DNA of 16,391 nt. Origin: an uncultured Caryophanales bacterium. Its GTDB lineage: Bacteria > Bacillota_I > Bacilli_A > RFN20 > CAG-826. The notes below the pieces were generated by a model. The model searched no databases. It was given only the letters and a program-made list of their open reading frames with translations, and was not told where the DNA came from. Made by a program: the position numbers and the translations under genes. How positions within the stretch are numbered: position 1 is the first letter of the stretch; each line of letters begins with the position of its first letter. Of this stretch, positions 7,985-15,220 are shown one piece after another. The DNA lies in contig CAMIVH010000012.1 of NCBI GenBank assembly GCA_946401755.1, positions 1-16,391 of the forward strand, written 5' to 3'.

Positions 7985-7991
7985 ATGAAAG

Positions 7992-8429
7992 ATGAAAATT
8001 TTGTTAGTTAGTGATTCGCATGGAGATTATGCTTCTTTAGACCGCTTAGCGGCTTCTTTTCCTAATATGGATTTATATCTTCATGCCGGGGATAGTGAGC
8101 AAGATGAATGGTCTATTAAGCCATTTATCTCCGTTAGAGGTAACTGCGACCACTACTATGACTTCCCTGAATATTTAATTATTCCTAGTCCTTACGGGAA
8201 CATTTTGGTACAACATACCCCATATGTAAGTAAAGAGTTGTTGAATAAACACAACGCAAGGATTGTCATACATGGGCATACACATATTCGTAGAAATGAA
8301 ATGAAACATGATATATTATATGTAAATCCGGGCGCTTTGAACTATGCTCGGGATAAGTTTGATGGCAGTTACGCCATCCTCAATATTGAATCTAATTCGG
8401 TAGACATTAAGTTCTACACGTTAATATAA
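7992..8429 (+). CDS. YfcE/MJ0936-family metallophosphodiesterase
   Basis: A 145-residue calcineurin-like phosphoesterase. The metal-binding set is complete: Asp8 and His10 in SDSHG, Asp34 in HAGD, Asn51 in VRGNCD, His75 in QHTPY, and His96/His98 in HGHTH. Family members hydrolyse phosphodiester bonds with two divalent metals; the natural substrate in most bacteria is uncertain. The protein is cytoplasmic (no signal peptide). It leads a plus-strand pair with the acyl ligase gene 12 bases downstream. Known neighbours of this family in Bacillota include rph/rdgB, but not here, so context does not name the substrate. The start is ATG with no Shine-Dalgarno and a close extended -10. Confidence 0.9.
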   Translation: MKILLVSDSHGDYASLDRLAASFPNMDLYLHAGDSEQDEWSIKPFISVRGNCDHYYDFPEYLIIPSPYGNILVQHTPYVSKELLNKHNARIVIHGHTHIRRNEMKHDILYVNPGALNYARDKFDGSYAILNIESNSVDIKFYTLI

Positions 8430-8441
8430 AAAGGAAAACAT

Positions 8442-10418
8442 ATGAAAAACAAACAACAATTGATCACTCAATATGTCTTGAGTGCGGCAGATTTACTTAA
8501 GACTTCTCGTCATTTTGTCAACATTTACCAACAATTAATGCACCAAAATAAGAAGAACGTCTATGCCGAATTTACTGGTGTTAACAACCGTATTAAAAAG
8601 TACAAATACTCAAAGATGGATGAAAACGTTAAGAAATACGCTCTTTATCTATCTAATAAGATTAAGAAAGAAGGCACAAATCGTGTCGTCTTAAAAGTCG
8701 CTAACTGCCCAAGTTGGGGTGAAATCTTCTGGGCCTTATTAATGGCTGGCTTTGTCCCAGTTTTAGTGGACGCTAAACTTCCAAGAGAAAACGTTATTAA
8801 CTTAGCTAATCAAGCTAAAGCTATCGCTATTATTAGTGATGATAACCACGAATACACCCTCAACAAAATCAGATTAGACAATATCCTACAAAACGCTAAA
8901 GAAGAAATGTCTAATCCATCATGGGCAGATGAAGTTATCTTCTCTTCCAGTGGCACAACTGGTGACGCTAAATTAATGATTTTCAATGGTGAAAACTTTG
9001 TGAATCAAATCTGCTGTTCTTTAAAAATGACTGAAGAAAGTTTGGACATTATGTATCCAAAGAAAGTCGGTCAAATTAAGATCTTAGCGATGATTCCATT
9101 CCACCATATTTTTGGTTTCGTTGCTGTGTTCTTATGGTACACATTCTATGGCACAACCTTAGTATTCCCAAAGAGCAATACTCCAAGCGATTTATTATCA
9201 ATTTGCCAAAGAACAGGCATTACTCACGTCTATAGTGTCCCATTATTCTGGGATTCCTTAGCCTTATCTATTAAACGTAAGTTTGCTATGCAAAGTGAAG
9301 ACAAACAAAAGCTTTTAGAAAAGATGATGGCTTATAACTTAGGTGAAATGGGTGCTCAAGAAGCAGGATTTGCCTCTAAGAAGATTGTCGCCGATAAAAT
9401 TAAAGGCATGATCTTAGGTAAACACGTTAGATACTGTATCTCTGGTGGCGGCTATCTCTCTAACGAAACATTAAGAGCCATCAACGGCTTAGGCTATCCT
9501 TTATACAACGGTTATGGTATGACCGAAGTTGGCGTTACTTCTGTTGAACTTTCACCAGACGTTAAGCAAAGATTAAACGGTTATATCGGTAAACCTCTTA
9601 ACGGTGTTGAATATAAAGTCAACGAGGCCGATAATGAACTCTTAATTAAATCACCTACAATTCACATTAGAGAAATCATCGCTGGTGTGGAAAAAGAAAC
9701 CGCTTTAGATAATGGCTATTTCCATACAGGTGATATCGTTAATAAGTTTGAAACTGGCTACATCATGAAGGGTAGAATGAAAGATGTTATCATCAACGCA
9801 AACGGTGAAAACATCTTCCCAGATGAACTTGAAATTTACTTCAAAGATTTACCAAACGTTACAAACTTATCTGTTTTAGGTGTCATCAACAAAGATAAAG
9901 CCCTTCATGAAGATATCGTCTTAGTTTTAGAGCTTGATGATAAGACCAGTGAAGATGCCTTAAAAGAATTAGAAAAGACCATTAAAGGCATTAAACTTCC
10001 TCACGACACAAAGATTGACGCTATTTACTTAGCGAAGAATCGCTTACCAATGGCGAACAATATGAAAGTTAAACGTTTCGTGATCAAAAAAGAAATCGAG
10101 AACGGTTCTAACAAATATGTCTTGATTAATTCTAAGAAAGTTTCTTCTAAGACAAGAAAATTATCTCAAGAAGCAATCACCAAGATTCTCCCACCAGTCA
10201 GAGAACTCTTCTCCAAGATCTTAGTCTTGCCAACCTTCAAGATTGATGATGAAGATCACTGGATCAATGACTTAGGTGGTGACTCTATGAACTACGTTGA
10301 ATTAGTGCAAGAAGTTGACCGTTACTTCGACATTGAAGTACCTGAAGAACAATATGGTAAACTCACCTGCGTCAACGACTTCGTTGAAGAAATCGCTCGC
10401 TTACTTTCACAAAAATAA
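8442..10418 (+). CDS. acyl-AMP ligase fused to a C-terminal acyl carrier domain
   Basis: A 658-residue fusion. Residues about 40-560 are an ANL-superfamily adenylating enzyme: phosphate loop SSSGTTGDAK (168-177), PFHHIFG (219-225), GYGMTE (357-362), GYFHTGD (425-431), GRMKDVI (444-450) and the C-terminal lysine region NNMKVKR (539-545; K542 is the likely catalytic Lys). Residues about 575-658 are a carrier domain with LGGDSM, whose Ser615 would take phosphopantetheine. It should activate a carboxylic acid, most likely a fatty acid, and load it on its own carrier. No condensation, reductase or thioesterase domain follows, so the acyl group must be handed to another enzyme such as an acyltransferase (inference). 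A D-alanine or amino acid substrate is not excluded. AAGGA precedes the ATG. Many codons end in C (AAC, TTC, AAG), more than in comEC, hinting at good expression. Confidence 0.85.
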   Translation: MKNKQQLITQYVLSAADLLKTSRHFVNIYQQLMHQNKKNVYAEFTGVNNRIKKYKYSKMDENVKKYALYLSNKIKKEGTNRVVLKVANCPSWGEIFWALLMAGFVPVLVDAKLPRENVINLANQAKAIAIISDDNHEYTLNKIRLDNILQNAKEEMSNPSWADEVIFSSSGTTGDAKLMIFNGENFVNQICCSLKMTEESLDIMYPKKVGQIKILAMIPFHHIFGFVAVFLWYTFYGTTLVFPKSNTPSDLLSICQRTGITHVYSVPLFWDSLALSIKRKFAMQSEDKQKLLEKMMAYNLGEMGAQEAGFASKKIVADKIKGMILGKHVRYCISGGGYLSNETLRAINGLGYPLYNGYGMTEVGVTSVELSPDVKQRLNGYIGKPLNGVEYKVNEADNELLIKSPTIHIREIIAGVEKETALDNGYFHTGDIVNKFETGYIMKGRMKDVIINANGENIFPDELEIYFKDLPNVTNLSVLGVINKDKALHEDIVLVLELDDKTSEDALKELEKTIKGIKLPHDTKIDAIYLAKNRLPMANNMKVKRFVIKKEIENGSNKYVLINSKKVSSKTRKLSQEAITKILPPVRELFSKILVLPTFKIDDEDHWINDLGGDSMNYVELVQEVDRYFDIEVPEEQYGKLTCVNDFVEEIARLLSQK

Positions 10419-10438
10419 AAAAAGCGTATAATAAATAA

Positions 10439-10467
10439 TTGCATTATTTGTCGAGTTTTGGTAATAT
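10439..10467 (+). promoter_or_regulatory. probable rpsT promoter
   Basis: TTGCAT (10439-10444), a 17-base spacer and TAATAT (10462-10467) preceded by TGG, an extended -10. A second possible -10, TATAAT at 10427-10432, lies just after the ligase gene and would give a longer leader. The region also holds a 7-pair inverted repeat (10450-10456 with 10471-10477, one G-U) around the -10. Confidence 0.45.
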
Positions 10468-10497
10468 AACACTCGGCACTAAGAAAGAGGTAACTTT

Positions 10498-10761
10498 ATG
10501 GCTAACATAAAATCACAAATCAAACGTATCAAAACTAACGAAAAAGCTCGTCAAAGAAACGCTTCCGCAAAGAGCGCTATCCGTACTTCCATTAAGAAAG
10601 TTAGATTAGCCGTTGAAGCAAAAGATTTAGCTAAGGCCGAAGAATTAATGAATGCGGCTTTCCGTTTAATCGATAAATCCGTCAGCGATGGTATTCAACA
10701 CAAGAACACTGCTGCTAGACAAAAAGGCGAACTTTCACGTTTAGTGAATTCCATTAGATAA
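10498..10761 (+). CDS. rpsT: 30S ribosomal protein S20
   Basis: An 87-residue, Lys/Arg-rich protein starting MANIKSQIKRIKTNEKAR and containing RNASAKSAIRTSIKKV and the C-terminal NTAARQKGELSRLVN, all typical of bS20, which binds 16S rRNA in the small subunit. AGAGG lies seven bases before the ATG. It is the third plus-strand gene and could be transcribed from the upstream ligase or from its own promoter in the 79-base gap. It ends exactly where the convergent holA ends. In Bacillus subtilis holA and rpsT are also neighbours and, as here, transcribed in opposite directions. Confidence 0.97.
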   Translation: MANIKSQIKRIKTNEKARQRNASAKSAIRTSIKKVRLAVEAKDLAKAEELMNAAFRLIDKSVSDGIQHKNTAARQKGELSRLVNSIR

Positions 10762-11742
10762 TTATTTTCTTTTGAAATTAATTAGGAACAGCTCAAAGCT
10801 GTAATAGCGGTCCACAAGACCGCTTTTAATTTGTTTATCTAATTGATACAAATCTTCTAAAGTTTGTAAAATGCGTTTACCAGAAACCACAAAGCTATTC
10901 TTTCTTAAGATTTTGGCTCTGATTGGATTGATATTAAGTTCTTTAGCAATATCATCTGGTGAATAGTTATGTCTAGAGAGATATGAGACTCTATTTAATA
11001 ATCTAAACTGATTAGCGATCATGGAGATTAAAGTGACTGGTTCAACGTTGCTAGTCTTTAAATCCCTATATAGAGAAACCGCTTCCATATTTTTCTCATC
11101 CACGAGGTAGTTAAAAAGCAAGAAAGCATTTTCCTCAAGTGGTCTAGTAACCATCATAGTGACATCATTAAAAGTAATGTGGTCAGTATATAAAGCGAGT
11201 TTGCTACCATTATTAAATAAGGAAGCATAGTCACCTTCAGTTCTTCTAGCGAGTTCACTAACCGCATCACTGTCTACGACAGTGTTTGGCCATTTAGAAG
11301 AAAAATATTGTTTTACAACATCAAACCATTGTTCTTGCTTAGGTTCGGCAACTGTAATCACTTTGCCGTTTTTTTCTATTAACTGATAATATTCATTCTT
11401 TTTATCAATATCACTATCTGTGGTATTCACTAAAAAGATGAGATCAACATCTGGGTTTGGTTGGTTTAAATAATTTAATAAAGTTTGATAGTCTTGTTCA
11501 CTTTCAATCTTTGATTTAGTTCTTTCTTTCATTAAGAAATAAGGAGAATCCACGACCACGACTTTTTTATCGTAGCCTAAAGGCATGTAGTTAGCCTCAG
11601 AGATAATCTCCTGGATTTGAGTTAAAGAAGCATCGAATTTAACGAAATTCATCGCATCGATTTCTTTAATGGAATCCTTAATGATGCTTTTCATCTGGCT
11701 TTTTAAACGAATGTTTTGTTTGCCATTTATAAGATAAATCAT
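10762..11742 (-). CDS. holA: DNA polymerase III delta subunit
   Basis: The delta subunit of the clamp loader, which opens the beta sliding clamp. The 326-residue length fits. The N-terminus MIYLINGKQNIRLKSQ replaces the usual FLLYGxExxLI; the mid-region RRTEGDYASLFNNGSKLALY and the C-terminal collar helices (PVTLISMIANQFRLLNRV, then SPDDIAKELNINPIRAKIL) are characteristic of Bacillota HolA (YqeN). It follows comEC by 41 bases, as in Bacillus subtilis. The ATG lacks a Shine-Dalgarno and has TATAAT six bases upstream, suggesting a leaderless mRNA. The stop is immediately adjacent to that of convergent rpsT. Confidence 0.93.
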   Translation of the reverse strand: MIYLINGKQNIRLKSQMKSIIKDSIKEIDAMNFVKFDASLTQIQEIISEANYMPLGYDKKVVVVDSPYFLMKERTKSKIESEQDYQTLLNYLNQPNPDVDLIFLVNTTDSDIDKKNEYYQLIEKNGKVITVAEPKQEQWFDVVKQYFSSKWPNTVVDSDAVSELARRTEGDYASLFNNGSKLALYTDHITFNDVTMMVTRPLEENAFLLFNYLVDEKNMEAVSLYRDLKTSNVEPVTLISMIANQFRLLNRVSYLSRHNYSPDDIAKELNINPIRAKILRKNSFVVSGKRILQTLEDLYQLDKQIKSGLVDRYYSFELFLINFKRK

Positions 11743-11748
11743 GTATAA

Positions 11749-11777
11749 ATTATAAAATATTTTGGATTATCTTTCGA
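11749..11777 (-). promoter_or_regulatory. probable holA promoter, close to the start codon
   Basis: Minus strand: TCGAAA (11772-11777, 4 of 6), a 17-base spacer, TATAAT (11749-11754, 6 of 6), then only six bases to the holA ATG. The expected start point coincides with the A of the ATG. Confidence 0.5.
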
Positions 11778-11783
11778 TATATT

Positions 11784-13793
11784 TTAGAAAGATAATTGCT
11801 TATAAGTAATCGTTCCTTCTAAATCCGTTCTCCTAATTGGGATATGGTACTTGTTTAATGTATCGACGACACTCTTATCAGGATGACCGAACTTATTGTT
11901 TTTTCCACATGATACGATAGCGACTTCTGGACTTACATATTGAATAAACTTATCACTAGAAGATGTATCTGAACCATGATGGCCAAGTTTCAAGATGTCG
12001 CACGGGATACTTTCATAATCATTCATGATTTCATTTTCCACCCACTTAGGAGCATCGCCCATGATAAGGAAATCCTTATTAAGGATATTAAAGGAAAGCA
12101 CTAAAGAACGATCGTTTTCTTCGTTGCTCGTTAAGCCATATGTATTATAGTTATTAAAAGTTAAGCCACTCACACTGACAGGATAGCTTGAATAATAGTC
12201 ATAAACGCTATTGATTTTGTATTCTTTTTGGAGTCCGGCAAGCGCTCCATAATGGTCATAGTCATAATGGGTAATAAAGACTGCATCGATTTTATAAATG
12301 CGTTTCTTTCTTAAATAAGGAATAAGTGTCCCATTAGCGACATCGTTATAAGTTAGTCCACCTGTATCGATTAAGATGACTTTTTGATGATACCTAATAA
12401 GGGTACAATCACCTTGACCAACATTCACAAAACTGACTTCGCTTGTTAACCTATTTTCTATCGGTACAGCATATATCAATGTTAACGCTACCATTCCATA
12501 CGATATCCATCTTTGAATTGGCCTAAATCCTATTGTCAGATAATATAGATATGCTAAATACAAAGCGTAATACACTATTAGTAATCCAACGTTAAATTCA
12601 GGCATTAATAAACCAAACGATAACGGTTTAATAATTCCTGTATATCCTTTTAATAAAAATATCATTCCTTTATCCACAGCATAGATAGGAATTCTAAAGA
12701 AACACAGTAACGATATAATCCCAATCAGTAAGAACAAAGGTGTACTGATTACTTGAAGCGGGAACGACATCACTACCACTTTGTGGTAATACATCATTTC
12801 AAATGGCAAAAAGAATAGATATATCGTAAATGACTTCCATAAATACGATTTAATCTTCTCGCTCGGATAAACATACCTAATAAGATAAGAAATGATTGGG
12901 ATACCAAAGCCTAAGATGAAGCTATCTTGATAGCTTAAGAAGTGATCAAATAATAGGCATATAATACCTGCGAAACTCACTACTTCTAGATACGAAAACC
13001 TCTTCTTAAGTGGGTGCTTATTTATCCATTTTAATAAGAGTAAGAAGACCACTCGAAAGACACTGAATTTAGGTATAGTAAAAACTAGATAGATAGCTAA
13101 TAGCGCAATAGTTATTATCTCTGCATGTTTATCCTTCAAAAATAGTTTTAGTAAATAGTTAAGGCCTAAAGCAAATAGACTAATATAAAGGCCACTTGCA
13201 GATAAAAACCTCGCTAAGTGTAAATTAGTGAGTGCTTCACTGGTAGCGCTATCTTCTCCATCAGAAAATAGGATTGCCCCCACGATACTTCTTTCTTCTT
13301 TATTAAAGTGGTTTAATGCCTTTTCTCTAGATTCGTTAATTCTTATGAAGTTATGCCATTTAACTTCTATACGCTTAGGGGTAAGCGAACTAAAAACACC
13401 TTTCTTATTAAGATAGTTTTTAAAATCAAAGCCAGATTCTAGAACTGTAAAGTCTAGTTCTTCCTTTTTGCCACTTATTGTTAAATAATCGCCTAAATCA
13501 TAAGAGTGACCTTTAGAATAGACATAAAGTCTTTCTCCTCCACTGTTAAAAAGGAAATAGTTCTCTTTAACGGTATAAACGAATCCTGAATACGATTGTT
13601 TATTATAGCTTGGCTTTATGAATGAGTAACCGAATCCAAGAGCTATTCCTACAAGGCATAATAAGGCCATCGGACGCTTAAAACGCTTATAAACAAAGAA
13701 GAGAAAGACTAACGCTATTCCTATAGATAGGAAAATCAAATAAGTGAGTACATTTCCTAGATAAAAAGATAAGAAAAATAGGAAAACAATCAC
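11784..13793 (-). CDS. comEC: ComEC DNA uptake channel with metallo-beta-lactamase domain
   Basis: The inner-membrane channel that brings single-stranded DNA into the cytoplasm during natural transformation. A 669-residue protein: N-terminal membrane helices (1-60), a soluble OB-like region (about 65-165), the Competence domain with many helices (about 185-445) including FLSASGLYIS (the family usually has SGLH; here the His is Tyr), then a metallo-beta-lactamase-like domain (about 451-669). In that domain GQGD, IDTGG, THYDYDH (His509, Asp513, His514), MGD (Asp580), LGHHGS (605-606) and FGHPD (His637) are present, so the putative nuclease site looks usable, with Asp at the position of the middle His of HxHxDH. 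The GTG start overlaps the comEA stop as GTGA, so translation is coupled. A degraded channel is unlikely because the frame is full length. Confidence 0.94.
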   Translation of the reverse strand: MIVFLFFLSFYLGNVLTYLIFLSIGIALVFLFFVYKRFKRPMALLCLVGIALGFGYSFIKPSYNKQSYSGFVYTVKENYFLFNSGGERLYVYSKGHSYDLGDYLTISGKKEELDFTVLESGFDFKNYLNKKGVFSSLTPKRIEVKWHNFIRINESREKALNHFNKEERSIVGAILFSDGEDSATSEALTNLHLARFLSASGLYISLFALGLNYLLKLFLKDKHAEIITIALLAIYLVFTIPKFSVFRVVFLLLLKWINKHPLKKRFSYLEVVSFAGIICLLFDHFLSYQDSFILGFGIPIISYLIRYVYPSEKIKSYLWKSFTIYLFFLPFEMMYYHKVVVMSFPLQVISTPLFLLIGIISLLCFFRIPIYAVDKGMIFLLKGYTGIIKPLSFGLLMPEFNVGLLIVYYALYLAYLYYLTIGFRPIQRWISYGMVALTLIYAVPIENRLTSEVSFVNVGQGDCTLIRYHQKVILIDTGGLTYNDVANGTLIPYLRKKRIYKIDAVFITHYDYDHYGALAGLQKEYKINSVYDYYSSYPVSVSGLTFNNYNTYGLTSNEENDRSLVLSFNILNKDFLIMGDAPKWVENEIMNDYESIPCDILKLGHHGSDTSSSDKFIQYVSPEVAIVSCGKNNKFGHPDKSVVDTLNKYHIPIRRTDLEGTITYKQLSF

Positions 13794-14335
13794 TGATGTA
13801 AGATGACGTAATTACGAATTTTGTGATAGGTAGCGTTTCCAATACCATAGACTTTAAGCAAATCTTCTAAAGTATTGAATGTACCATTCTCACTACGATA
13901 AGAAACAATCGAGCTCGCAATTGATGTGGTGATGCCGTTTACAGTCATTAAAGTTTGAGCATCATCTGAATTGATGTTAACTTTGGATATTTCACTTTTA
14001 GAGCAAATATCTGTTTCATCAAACCTACTAGCGATGTAATAAGTTGTGCCCGCTTTTAATGTAGCATTTGTAAAATAGGCTAAATCGTCTGCGTTAGCGG
14101 TTGTTCCACCTGCGGCTTCTAGTAAGTCATTCATCGTGATTCCGTCGCTTAGAACGTATGTTCCGGCCTTATAGACTTCACCTTCAATCGTGTACTTACT
14201 ACCTTGTGGGGTGCTGACTTCGGTGATGTTATTGACGCTACCTTGATTGAGGCCCTCTAAGTCTGGATCAATGACTAAAAAGCCGACGATAACGATAAAG
14301 GCGACGATAACAACACCTATGAGTACTTTCATCAT
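13790..14335 (-). CDS. comEA: ComEA competence DNA-binding protein
   Basis: Binds incoming double-stranded DNA at the outer face of the membrane and passes it to ComEC. The 181 residues comprise an N-terminal membrane anchor (about 3-22), an SLBB domain (about 47-102: YTIEGEVYKAGTYVL, MNDLLEAAGG) and a double helix-hairpin-helix domain (118-181: KVNINSDDAQTLMTVNGI, then GTFNTLEDLLKVYGIG). The size is close to Bacillus ComEA. It is followed directly by comEC; comEB, which sits between them in Bacillus, is missing. The ATG at 14335 is nine bases from GGAGG; that site lies within a terminator-like hairpin, so expression may be controlled there. The stop is TGA, the only one in the window's complete genes. 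Confidence 0.95.
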   Translation of the reverse strand: MMKVLIGVVIVAFIVIVGFLVIDPDLEGLNQGSVNNITEVSTPQGSKYTIEGEVYKAGTYVLSDGITMNDLLEAAGGTTANADDLAYFTNATLKAGTTYYIASRFDETDICSKSEISKVNINSDDAQTLMTVNGITTSIASSIVSYRSENGTFNTLEDLLKVYGIGNATYHKIRNYVILHQ

Positions 14336-14337
14336 AT

Positions 14338-14370
14338 AAAAAAACCTCCTCTATAGATTAAATAGGGAGG
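14338..14370 (-). terminator. Rho-independent terminator after greA that overlaps the comEA ribosome-binding site
   Basis: Minus strand: 14362-14370 pairs with 14345-14354 (nine pairs with one bulged base, loop of about seven), followed at once by seven T (14338-14344). It lies 27 bases after the greA stop. The 3' arm contains the GGAGG (14345-14349) that serves comEA, and the 5' arm contains the matching CCTCC. When the stem forms, transcription should stop and the ribosome-binding site is masked. Plus-strand reading also gives a stem followed by five T. Confidence 0.75.
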
Positions 14371-14397
14371 ATTTTTCAAATTTGTCCGAAATTTTTG

Positions 14398-14871
14398 TTA
14401 TTTTATTTCAATTTTTAAGATTTCGACCTTATAAGTCTTGATTGCTTTGACTTCGATGATGTCACCGACGGTCTTACCAACTAAGGCTTCACCTAATGGG
14501 CAGGAGTTAGAAATCTTGCCATTGACTGGGTCAGATTCAACTGTGCCAACAATCATGTATGAAACTTCTTTGTTGTTTTCAAGGAAGCGGATTGTAACTG
14601 TGGAACCTAAACCAACTTTCTTATTATTAGCTTTGCCTTCTTCAATGATTTCAGCGTTCGCTAAGATGTTTTCGATTTCTTTAATACGACCTTCGACTTC
14701 GGCTTGTTTGCCTCTGGCGGCATCGTAGTCAGCGTTTTCAGATAAGTCACCTTGAGCACGAGCTTCGGCTAATTGAACCTTGATTTCTTCACGTGCTTCA
14801 TCGACTAAATATTTTAATTCGTCTTGTAATTTTTTATAACCAGCTTTGGTAAGTTTTTGTTTGTCTGCCAT
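14398..14871 (-). CDS. greA: transcription elongation factor GreA
   Basis: Rescues backtracked RNA polymerase by stimulating cleavage of the nascent RNA. From the ATG at 14871 it has 157 residues, the usual length. The N-terminal coiled coil carries GDLSENADYDAAR with the acidic tip residues Asp42 and Glu45, and the C-terminal FKBP-like domain ends in CPLGEALVGKTVGDIIEVKA. I prefer this ATG over the in-frame TTG at 14892: GAGGG lies just before the ATG, and the TTG coincides with the expected transcription start. The gene has its own promoter and is followed by the terminator at 14338-14370, so it is probably a single-gene unit. Confidence 0.96.
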   Translation of the reverse strand: MADKQKLTKAGYKKLQDELKYLVDEAREEIKVQLAEARAQGDLSENADYDAARGKQAEVEGRIKEIENILANAEIIEEGKANNKKVGLGSTVTIRFLENNKEVSYMIVGTVESDPVNGKISNSCPLGEALVGKTVGDIIEVKAIKTYKVEILKIEIK

Positions 14872-14892
14872 AACTTTCCCTCTTTTCTGCAA

Positions 14893-14930
14893 GCGATATT
14901 ATATCAATATCGCATCAATATTACCAATAT
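14893..14930 (-). promoter_or_regulatory. greA promoter with inverted repeat and ATATTG direct repeats
   Basis: Minus strand: TTGGTA (14922-14927), an 18-base spacer and TATAAT (14898-14903) preceded by TGA, an extended -10. A perfect 8-base inverted repeat, GCGATATT and AATATCGC with a 5-base centre (14893-14913), covers the -10. In addition the hexamer ATATTG occurs three times (14925-14930, 14916-14921, 14905-14910). These may be operator sites; the binding protein is unknown. Confidence 0.6.
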
Positions 14931-14936
14931 TTTATA

Positions 14937-15218
14937 TTATTTGTTATCTTGCTTGAGTTCTTGAATCTTTGGATCATCTTGCCAAGCATTGAAAACTTCT
15001 TCTACTTCGTCGTATTCTTCGTCATCTTCAATTGGCTCTAATTCTCCACTTTCAAGGTATCTCATAACCACGACTTCTTCGTCTTTATCTTCAGTGTCAT
15101 AGAAGAAGACATAGGAAGTACCTCTTTCTTCATTGTCATAGGTGAAAAGGATTTGCATTAAATGTTCTTTGCCTTCGTTATCAGTAACGACCATTTGTTT
15201 TTCGTTTTTGATTTCCAT
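14937..15218 (-). CDS. DUF1292 (YrzB-like) protein
   Basis: A 93-residue acidic cytoplasmic protein. It matches the DUF1292 pattern: a VVTDNEGKEHLMQILFTYDNEERGTSYVFFYD core (two halves: DNEG...LFTY and SYVFFY), then GELEPIEDDEEYDEVEEVFNAW, close in layout to Bacillus YrzB. The function of the family is unknown; conserved linkage with ruvX is its best clue. I chose the ATG at 15218 rather than the ORF opening at 15263, because AAGGG lies nine bases before it and the longer form would overlap ruvX by 43 bases. It begins two bases after the ruvX stop. Confidence 0.88.
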   Translation of the reverse strand: MEIKNEKQMVVTDNEGKEHLMQILFTYDNEERGTSYVFFYDTEDKDEEVVVMRYLESGELEPIEDDEEYDEVEEVFNAWQDDPKIQELKQDNK

Positions 15219-15220
15219 AA

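Noticed and set aside
13228..13416. Plus-strand 62-codon open frame
   Set aside because: It lies antisense inside comEC, has no ribosome-binding site and no recognisable motif.
13790..13793. Mycoplasma-type code (UGA read as Trp)
   Set aside because: comEA ends in TGA exactly where the family should end, comEC starts in the overlap, and Trp codons in the window are TGG.
14438..14728. Plus-strand 96-codon open frame
   Set aside because: It is antisense to greA, whose protein motifs are certain; the frame is a codon-bias shadow.
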